Positions 1 through 4,420 of a stretch of 6,791 bases of DNA are shown one piece after another. This stretch comes from Allobranchiibius sp038199265 (GTDB taxonomy: Bacteria > Actinomycetota > Actinomycetes > Actinomycetales > Dermatophilaceae): the NCBI GenBank assembly GCA_038199265.1, contig JBBPZD010000234.1, positions 1-6,791 on the forward strand, written 5' to 3'. The translations under genes and the position numbers were made by a program. Position 1 is the stretch's first letter. Each line of letters opens with the position of its first letter. A model generated the notes under the pieces. That model saw only the letters and a program-made list of their open reading frames with translations. It was not told where the DNA came from and ran no database searches.

Positions 1-61
1 CACCCTCCCCGGGCGCCGCCGGAACAATCGCAGGGGGCGCGATCGGTGTCGAGAAACTCAC
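1..61 (-). CDS. Probable gene start running off the left edge (unknown product)
   Basis: Only about 20 codons are visible, read leftwards from a GTG at 61-59, giving MSFSTPIAPPAIVPAAPGEG. The start is chosen because a purine-rich Shine-Dalgarno stretch (AGAGGGGG on the minus strand, 68-75) lies 6 nt upstream, and a well-formed promoter lies further upstream at 111-139. The visible residues are Pro/Ala-rich and give no family signal, so no function is offered. A competing frame starts from a GTG at 69-67 (MDREFLDTDRAPCDC...). That frame stays open back to about position 190, but its GTG abuts the purine run too closely for normal initiation. The existence of a gene here is inferred from the promoter, the Shine-Dalgarno match and the open frame rather than from homology. 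Confidence 0.4.
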   Translation of the reverse strand, partial: MSFSTPIAPPAIVPAAPGEG

Positions 62-110
62 GATCCACCCCCTCTTTCTCCCAGGTCCGGTTGTTCGAAC
101 CGATGTCCAC

Positions 111-139
111 ATCATACGCCTGTTCGATAATCCAAGCAA
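111..139 (-). promoter_or_regulatory. Sigma70-type promoter for the left-edge minus-strand gene
   Basis: On the minus strand, TTGCTT (134-139) is followed after exactly 17 nt by TATGAT (111-116), close to the consensus for a housekeeping sigma factor. Transcription would start near 104, giving a leader of about 43 nt before the GTG at 61. The 7-mer TCGAACA occurs twice in the same orientation, at 121-127 in the spacer and at 92-98 just downstream of the start point. A small hairpin (CGGTT/AACCG, 88-102) lies in the leader. The repeats could be regulator half-sites. Confidence 0.5.
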
Positions 140-187
140 GATCAAAAGGGCCGAAAACCGTTACGGATGCGATTGATTCGCCGTGAG

Positions 188-236
188 TTATCTACATCCC
201 CCATCGGGTTCGACAAAGCTCTGGCGTTTATCCACA
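188..236 (+). promoter_or_regulatory. Pair of DnaA-box-like 9-mers
   Basis: TTATCCACA at 228-236 matches the classical DnaA box exactly, and TTATCTACA at 188-196 differs at one position. Both face the same way, and their starts are 40 bp apart, close to four helical turns. No dnaA, dnaN or other origin gene is nearby, so this is not presented as an origin. It could be a DnaA-titration or regulatory site, or chance. Confidence 0.35.
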
Positions 237-670
237 GGGGATCCGTCGATGATTGCGCAGGCGCAGCGTCAGGGGCGTAGACCGGCATACATACGGTGCG
301 CGCACGATGGGCATCGGGAGAACTGTGGAGGCCAAGGATCACCAATGCACGGCCATGGATCCCCGAGATACGGGGTAGCGGCCCCGCACAGGGAGCGGTG
401 AGTACCAGGTCGCGTCGCGTGCGCCATTACGCCTTTGGACCTCTTCGGGTCACGGACCCAGCTGATCCTGGGAAGTGAAGTGTGGGCGGGCATGTCGGAC
501 CACTCCCTTTCGGAGGGCGCTGCCGGGATGTACCTCAGCTGCTGCGAGACCCCCCTCTGCAACAGTGTGCAGTGTGCAGCGATTGTCGTGCACACCCTCA
601 GGTAGGCAGCCTGTATCGCTGGGCGTCCCTGCGGCGTAACGTCGTCGCCACCGGCTCCAACCAGCACACT

Positions 671-676
671 GAAGGG
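671..676 (+). promoter_or_regulatory. Ribosome binding site of the SRPBCC gene
   Basis: GAAGGG lies 7 nt before the ATG at 684. This supports that start over later in-frame codons. Confidence 0.6.
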
Positions 677-683
677 TTTCTCC

Positions 684-1085
684 ATGGCTGACCACGAGGG
701 CACAGCAGACGTCAACGCGCCCGCGAGCAAGTTGTTCGAGTACCTTTCCGACATCGGTCACCTGCCCGACTACTTCACTTCGATGGTCAGTGCAGAGCCC
801 GCAGAGGGCGAGGCCGTTCAGGTTGTTGCCGAAGTCAACGGGGAACGCGTCGAGGGCGAGGCGTGGTTCCGGGTCAATCACGACCAGCAGCATCTGGAAT
901 GGGGTTCGGAGGGCGCGAGCGGCTACCGCGGACTACTCGATGTCACCGGCGACGACCACACCTCGACGGTGACCGTGAAGCTACACACTGAGCATGGCGA
1001 CCGTCAGCAGATCGACGAGGGTGTCGACGCGACACTGCGCGAGATCAAGCGTCTGGTCGAAGAAGGGCCCGCGCCCTCCGCATAG
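684..1085 (+). CDS. SRPBCC (START-like) family protein
   Basis: This 133-residue acidic, soluble protein has the layout of a small SRPBCC/polyketide cyclase-like domain. It opens with a first strand and 'V.APAS.LFEYLSD..HLPDYF' (residues 10-31), the usual helix-loop-helix after strand 1. Alternating strands follow through about residue 100 (for example GEAWFRV and STVTVKL), and a long C-terminal helix runs from about 108 to 127 (DEGVDATLREIKRLVEE) and would cap the hydrophobic pocket. The family binds small hydrophobic ligands or lipids, and many members have no known substrate, so no specific function can be assigned. There is no signal peptide or membrane segment, so it is cytosolic. It appears monocistronic. 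It has a good ribosome binding site, and a strong hairpin terminator follows 34 nt after its stop. No clear promoter is seen in the preceding bases. Confidence 0.85.
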   Translation: MADHEGTADVNAPASKLFEYLSDIGHLPDYFTSMVSAEPAEGEAVQVVAEVNGERVEGEAWFRVNHDQQHLEWGSEGASGYRGLLDVTGDDHTSTVTVKLHTEHGDRQQIDEGVDATLREIKRLVEEGPAPSA

Positions 1086-1112
1086 GCACTGGGTGAACAT
1101 GCAGCTTGATGG

Positions 1113-1157
1113 ACAAAACGATGGCCGGTCACCAGGTGTGACCGGCCATCGATTTGT
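1113..1157. terminator. Bidirectional intrinsic terminator between convergent genes
   Basis: A perfect 14-bp stem (CGATGGCCGGTCAC, 1119-1132, with its complement at 1138-1151) closes a 5-nt loop. After one A/A mismatch the stem extends by ACAAA (1113-1117) pairing with TTTGT (1153-1157). This leaves a short U-tract on both strands: ATTTGT on plus, and TTTTGT from the complement on minus. It lies between the stop of the SRPBCC gene (1085) and the stop of the secreted protein gene (1168), so it can end both convergent transcripts. Confidence 0.85.
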
Positions 1158-1167
1158 GCAGCTGGGT

Positions 1168-1932
1168 TCAGCGACGTGAGGTGGGGCTGGTGGCTCCCCA
1201 GATGTAGGCCGCCTCGTTGTAGAGCACCCGGTAGTCGCGCTTGGCGGTGGTGGTGTAGCTGTAGCTCGTGGCACCGGCCGAGTTGGTCGTGAACAACTTC
1301 AGGTTGGTCCAGATCGAGCTACCGACGGTGCGGTACTGGATGACGCCACCCTGTCCGGCCCACGGGATGTTGTAGTCCAGGCTGGTCGCATAGCGCACTG
1401 CGCGCGAGTTCAGCGTGATCTTGTTGCCCGAGCGTTTGGTTTGCAACCCGGCCCACGAACCGACCTTGACGGTGGTCTTCGGCGCATCCTGGGAATACTC
1501 GTTGTCGTTGTCATCTATCGCGCCGAGACCCGTCCAGGTGCGCGTGCCCAGCGGGGTGTCGTAATACAGATCCCAGGTGGAGCGCTTCGCACCGTCGAAG
1601 AAGATGCCGTCTGTGGAGTCCTCTATGTTACGGCCGACGTACCAGATAGCAGTGGGGCCAGGGTGCAGCGCGCACCCGCCGGTGACGCTGACGGGAACCT
1701 CGTAGAGGTCCTGCACGACACGGGCCGTGCGCGGCACGAGAAGCTTGCAGCTTCCGTAGAAGGAGATAGTCGGGTTGCCGGCGTGCACCTTGGCGGCAGC
1801 ACGCTGGAAGGCCTTCGAGTGCACGGTCTTCTTGGAATTGCTTCCGGTGTCGGCGTGGGCTGGCGCGGCCAGCGAGACACCGAGCCCGGCGATCACGGGC
1901 ACAGCGGCGACTGTGGCAAGGCGACGAATCAT
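1168..1932 (-). CDS. Secreted protein of unrecognised family, two beta-rich regions
   Basis: This 254-residue protein starts with a clear Sec signal peptide: MIRR, a hydrophobic core at residues 5-22, and an AHA-D cleavage site near residue 27. The mature part begins with a Lys-rich, polar helical segment (about 30-52). A beta-rich region of about 55-165 follows, with the only two cysteines of the mature protein (C62 and C87), which probably form a disulfide. A second region (about 166-250) has WAGQ, IQYR, 'GSSIWTNL', repeated Thr and a closing RDYRV strand. This resembles the Ig-like or fibronectin-like beta sandwiches found at the C-terminus of many actinobacterial exported proteins. There is no sorting signal, membrane anchor or catalytic motif that I recognise, so it is probably released or loosely wall-associated. 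The ATG at 1932 is preferred over the longer in-frame start at 2196 because it begins the signal peptide and has AGGA 9 nt upstream. It is transcribed divergently from the kinase operon. Confidence 0.82.
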   Translation of the reverse strand: MIRRLATVAAVPVIAGLGVSLAAPAHADTGSNSKKTVHSKAFQRAAAKVHAGNPTISFYGSCKLLVPRTARVVQDLYEVPVSVTGGCALHPGPTAIWYVGRNIEDSTDGIFFDGAKRSTWDLYYDTPLGTRTWTGLGAIDDNDNEYSQDAPKTTVKVGSWAGLQTKRSGNKITLNSRAVRYATSLDYNIPWAGQGGVIQYRTVGSSIWTNLKLFTTNSAGATSYSYTTTAKRDYRVLYNEAAYIWGATSPTSRR

Positions 1933-1941
1933 GATGACGGA

Positions 1942-1945
1942 TCCT
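1942..1945 (-). promoter_or_regulatory. Ribosome binding site of the secreted protein gene
   Basis: AGGA on the minus strand lies 9 nt before the ATG at 1932 and helps decide that start. Confidence 0.5.
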
Positions 1946-1963
1946 GCTTTCAGGGGGACTTGA

Positions 1964-1979
1964 CCCGGGTCTGCCCGGG
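1964..1979. repeat. Small GC-rich hairpin in the leader of the secreted protein gene
   Basis: Two CCCGGG hexamers (1964-1969 and 1974-1979) separated by 4 nt can form a 6-bp stem on either strand. It lies between the likely minus-strand promoter and the ribosome binding site. It could stabilise the transcript or bind a protein, or it may be a chance GC-rich palindrome. Confidence 0.4.
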
Positions 1980-1999
1980 AGGATGCGGTGGGAATTTCG

Positions 2000-2005
2000 A
2001 TGCTA
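2000..2005 (-). promoter_or_regulatory. Possible -10 element for the secreted protein gene
   Basis: TAGCAT on the minus strand fits the actinobacterial TAnnnT -10 pattern and would give a leader of about 60 nt. No good -35 hexamer is seen at the right distance, so this is tentative. Confidence 0.25.
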
Positions 2006-2081
2006 ACCAGAACGGTGTCCTTTGAGGCCTGATGGAGCCCACCATTCATCCTCCGCGCCGATTCGTGACCGGTCTGTGACT

Positions 2082-2112
2082 TTGCCGGCATCGAACGCGA
2101 CGGCCGTAGGGT
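2082..2112 (+). promoter_or_regulatory. Possible promoter of the kinase-symporter operon (leaderless)
   Basis: TAGGGT (2107-2112) ends 6 nt before the ATG at 2119, so transcription would begin at or next to the start codon. A TTGCCG (2082-2087) lies 19 nt upstream of it, slightly longer than ideal. The same bases include AGGG 7 nt before the ATG, which could instead act as a weak Shine-Dalgarno in a longer transcript. Both readings are possible. Confidence 0.4.
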
Positions 2113-2118
2113 GCACGC

Positions 2119-3246
2119 ATGGTCACACCACCGTGGCGAAGACGGTCCGGACCGCTGGGCAGCACCGCCGACCGCGCGGCGCTGCAGACGTTGCACACTG
2201 CGACTCTGATGACCGGTGCGCTACGCGGGGGTCTCACCTCTGAGGCGGCCGCTCAATCGGTGCTGCACGTGCGTTCTTTGTTGCCGGCCACGGCTGCAGC
2301 ACTGACCGACACCGAGCAGCTACTGGCCTGGGACGGCGACGCAGGGGACGTTCACGCAGCCTGGGCCGCTGAGTTGGCGGACCGTGTCGTGGCTGACGGC
2401 AGCACCTGTGTCCACGATCACCGCTCGTTCGACTGCAACCGGACGGGGTGCCCGTTACGCAAGGTGGTCCTCAGCCCCCTCGTGGTGCAGGACAACGTCG
2501 TCGGCACCCTGCAGGTCTACGCGCCGAGCAGCTCTGCGGCTTTGGTGCGCGCCACTACCGAGGTCGCGTCATGGATCTCCAGCCAGCTGGAACTCGCCGA
2601 GCGGGACACCTCGCGCACGCGGCTGATGGAGGCCGAAGTGCGGGCGATGCGGGCGCAGATCTCCCCCCACTTCGTCTACAACGCACTGAACGCGATTGCG
2701 TCGTTCGTGCGGACAGACCCGGACCGGGCGCGGGAGCTACTCCTCGATTTCGCCGACTTTTCCCGATATTCACTGCAGGAGATGGGTCAATACACGACGC
2801 TGGAGGAGGAACTGAGGTCGATCCAGCGTTATCTCGTGCTGGAACAGGCGCGGTTCGGCGATCGGCTTCGCGTGACGTTGTTGATTGCCCCGGAGGTGCT
2901 TGCCGTGACCGTGCCGGTGCTGTCCCTGCAACCGCTGGTCGAAAACGCGGTGCGACACGGCATCGCAGGTAAGGAAGGTGGTGGCCAGATCACTATTCAC
3001 GCCGAGGATCAGTCCCGTGAAGCCGTCATCACGATTGAGGACGACGGGGTGGGTGAAGACCCGGAGCGGGTGCGCCGCGCGCTCGCCGGAGATTCGTCGA
3101 TGGACTCGATCGGGTTGGGCAACGTCGACGCGCGGCTGCGCACGGCGTACGGCGACGCCTACGGCCTGGTCGTCGAGACGGCGCCCGGCGCCGGCACCAA
3201 GGTCACGATGCGGGTGCCCAAGTTCGCGGCGGGAGTGCGGCCGTGA
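2119..3246 (+). CDS. Soluble LytS-type sensor histidine kinase with GAF-like domain
   Basis: This 375-residue protein is a histidine kinase of the LytS/YehU/YpdA type (His_kinase plus HATPase_c). Residues 1-160 hold a soluble GAF-like sensor region ending in 'LSPLVVQDNVVGTLQVYAP' (118-136), followed by a linking helix (about 144-180). The phospho-acceptor is H184 in ISPHFVYNALN (181-191), the family hallmark. The ATP-binding domain shows the N box QPLVENAVRHG (271-281), the G1 box EDDGVGED (307-314) and the G2 box IGLGNVDARL (331-340). Unlike LytS, YehU and YpdA there is no membrane segment, so it should sense a cytosolic signal. The GAF-like part contains C97, H99, H101, C106 and C111 close together, a possible metal, Fe-S or redox site. 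It would phosphorylate the LytTR regulator encoded directly downstream, which overlaps it by 4 nt. The ATG at 2119 is the first start in the frame. Confidence 0.93.
   Translation: MVTPPWRRRSGPLGSTADRAALQTLHTATLMTGALRGGLTSEAAAQSVLHVRSLLPATAAALTDTEQLLAWDGDAGDVHAAWAAELADRVVADGSTCVHDHRSFDCNRTGCPLRKVVLSPLVVQDNVVGTLQVYAPSSSAALVRATTEVASWISSQLELAERDTSRTRLMEAEVRAMRAQISPHFVYNALNAIASFVRTDPDRARELLLDFADFSRYSLQEMGQYTTLEEELRSIQRYLVLEQARFGDRLRVTLLIAPEVLAVTVPVLSLQPLVENAVRHGIAGKEGGGQITIHAEDQSREAVITIEDDGVGEDPERVRRALAGDSSMDSIGLGNVDARLRTAYGDAYGLVVETAPGAGTKVTMRVPKFAAGVRP
3231..3235 (+). promoter_or_regulatory. Ribosome binding site of the response regulator gene
   Basis: GGGAG inside the end of the kinase gene lies 7 nt before the GTG at 3243. 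It supports that start, which overlaps the kinase stop (GTGA). Confidence 0.6.
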
Positions 3247-4004
3247 CCGAACCACTGCGTGCCCTGGTCATCGACGACGAGCAACCGGCCCGAGCCGAGC
3301 TCGCTTATCTGCTCGATCGCGACGAGCGGGTCGGCGAGATCGCAACGGCCGAGTCTGCCGGGCATGCCCTACGGATGCTGCGTGAGGACCCGGTCGACAC
3401 GGTCTTTCTCGACATCGCGATGCCGGGGCTCGACGGACTCGAACTGGCTGCGGTGCTGCAGCAGTTCCGCCATCCGCCGCGAGTGGTGTTCGTGACGGCC
3501 CACATGGAACACGCCGTCGAGGCGTTCGAGTTGGCCGCAGTCGACTACCTCCTGAAGCCGGTGCGTGAGGCGCGGCTGCGCGAAGCCGTCCGTCGAGCAT
3601 TGGAGGCGCGCGAGTCGGCAGAGGGTGGCGCCCCTGCCGACACCGACACCGACGAGACGATCCCGGTCGAGCTCGGGGGAGTGACGCGGTTCGTGCAGCG
3701 CTCGCAGGTGCGGTACGTCGAGGCGCACGGCGACTACGCCCGACTGCACACAGCCTCCGGCAGCCACCTGGTGCGCCTGCCGCTGTCATCGCTCGAGCAG
3801 CGGTGGGCAGCACACGGGTTCCTGCGGATTCACCGTTCGCTGCTGGTCGCTCGTGTCTTCATCGAGCAGGTACGGATCGATGATGGGCGGGCCACTGTGG
3901 TGGTGGGTGCGGTGGAACGAGGTGCGGTGGAACTGCCGGTCAGCCGCCGACACACTGCGCAGGTGCGCGAGGCGCTGCGGATGCAGTCACCCGACCCGCG
4001 ATGA
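3243..4004 (+). CDS. LytTR-family DNA-binding response regulator
   Basis: This 253-residue protein has a receiver domain (about 5-120) and a C-terminal LytTR DNA-binding domain (about 140-247). The receiver has the acidic pair D11/D12, the phospho-acceptor D57 in VFLDIAMPG, the switch threonine T85 in VVFVTAH, and K105 in YLLKP. A short acidic, Thr-rich linker (131-139) joins the domains. The LytTR part shows the usual 'VRYVEAHGDYARLHT' (156-170), 'FLRIHRSLLV' (193-202) and a terminal LPVSRRH (231-237). It starts with GTG, overlapping the kinase stop by 4 nt, and its own stop overlaps the next gene by 4 nt (ATGA). By analogy with BtsSR and YpdAB of E. coli, which respond to pyruvate and control transporter genes, it probably regulates this operon or another carboxylate gene. 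No clear LytTR repeat was found upstream of 2119. Confidence 0.94.
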   Translation: MTEPLRALVIDDEQPARAELAYLLDRDERVGEIATAESAGHALRMLREDPVDTVFLDIAMPGLDGLELAAVLQQFRHPPRVVFVTAHMEHAVEAFELAAVDYLLKPVREARLREAVRRALEARESAEGGAPADTDTDETIPVELGGVTRFVQRSQVRYVEAHGDYARLHTASGSHLVRLPLSSLEQRWAAHGFLRIHRSLLVARVFIEQVRIDDGRATVVVGAVERGAVELPVSRRHTAQVREALRMQSPDPR

Positions 4005-4420
4005 GCAGGGACGCCTCGCAACCCGACGTGCCGCGACCGGATCTTCCGCCACGCCGGGTACGGGTCACGCGGCCGCCGACCGGTCGACCGCGCAGCACCA
4101 CGGTTGCCTCTGAGATCGACGCCGGGTCTTCCGTCGGTGAGGTCTACATCGCATCGTTGATGCGTGCGCAACTGCGGTTGGCGCTGGGTACCGTGGCGGT
4201 GCTGGTATCCACGATCGGGTCGCTTCCGCTGCTTTTCGTGCTCTTCCCGACCATCCGACGTGCCGAAGTCCTCGACGTCCCGTTGCCGTGGATCCTGCTC
4301 GGGATCGTGGTGTATCCGTTCCTGTGGGTGCTGGGTTGGGTGTACGCGCGCCGCGCAGACCGGCACGAGGCGTTGTTCACCGAGCTGGTCGGCGAGCGAG
4401 CAAAGACCGGCGATCTGTGA
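4001..4420 (+). CDS. Small two-helix membrane protein, DUF485/YjcH-like
   Basis: This 139-residue protein has a polar Pro/Arg-rich N-terminal tail (1-45) and then two membrane helices at about 60-82 and 95-115. It ends in 'WVYARRADRHEALFTELV' (113-130). The 'Y..SL.RAQ' start, two-helix layout and Y-RRA-R tail resemble the DUF485 family, whose E. coli member YjcH is encoded directly before the acetate permease ActP. The match is by eye and the sequence is divergent. Its position between the two-component genes and the symporter, overlapping both by 4 nt (ATGA at 4001, GTGA at 4417), suggests it works with the transporter, perhaps in its assembly, stability or activity. The tail is longer than in YjcH. 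No strong ribosome binding site precedes the ATG, so translation is probably coupled to the gene before it. Confidence 0.8.
   Translation: MSRDASQPDVPRPDLPPRRVRVTRPPTGRPRSTTVASEIDAGSSVGEVYIASLMRAQLRLALGTVAVLVSTIGSLPLLFVLFPTIRRAEVLDVPLPWILLGIVVYPFLWVLGWVYARRADRHEALFTELVGERAKTGDL

Larger units (their letters stand above)
140..683. other. Long intergenic stretch with no convincing gene
   Basis: Open frames exist on both strands, but none has a good start signal or a recognisable protein. The longest, on the minus strand at 269-754, overlaps the SRPBCC gene antisense. The stretch contains two DnaA-box-like sites (188-236). It also has several short hairpins: CCCCG/CGGGG at 361-375, GGGTC/GACCC at 447-459, CCCAG/CTGGG at 457-472 and CTCC/GGAG at 503-515. 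A short tandem GTGCAGT/GTGCAGC lies around 565-580. No known riboswitch core or tRNA was recognised. It could hold a small RNA, a long 5' leader for the gene at 684, or decayed sequence. Confidence 0.5.

Noticed and set aside
88..102. tRNA T-arm suggested by a GGTTCGAACC-like sequence
   Set aside because: No acceptor, D or anticodon arms can be drawn around it on either strand. It is only a small hairpin.
92..127. LexA (SOS) box suggested by TCGAAC and GTTCGA elements
   Set aside because: The actinobacterial box needs inverted halves about 4 bp apart. Here the halves are direct repeats 29 bp apart.
361..560. Riboswitch in the leader of the SRPBCC gene
   Set aside because: I looked for the conserved cores of TPP, cobalamin, SAM-IV, glycine and ydaO-type elements and saw none. 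Only generic short hairpins are present.
482..691. A 69-codon plus-strand open frame just before the SRPBCC gene
   Set aside because: It has no ribosome binding site or recognisable sequence, and it overlaps the well-supported start at 684 in a different frame.
269..754. A 161-codon open frame on the minus strand
   Set aside because: It overlaps the SRPBCC gene antisense, has no recognisable domain, and has a composition (scattered Cys, Trp, Pro) typical of a non-coding frame in GC-rich DNA.
1995..2030. LytTR operator upstream of the kinase operon (ACCGTTCTG on the minus strand)
   Set aside because: One 9-mer fits the LytTR half-site at 8 of 9 positions, but no second copy lies 12-13 bp away as the family normally requires.
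1933..2196. N-terminal extension of the secreted protein to 2196
   Set aside because: It would bury the signal peptide behind 88 polar residues and run through the divergent promoter region into the kinase gene. The ATG at 1932 has its own ribosome binding site.
4288..4416. N-terminal extension of the symporter to the ATG at 4288
   Set aside because: It adds 43 Arg/Pro-rich residues encoded inside the two-helix protein gene. The GTG at 4417 gives the 4-nt overlap seen throughout this operon and a normal start before the first helix.
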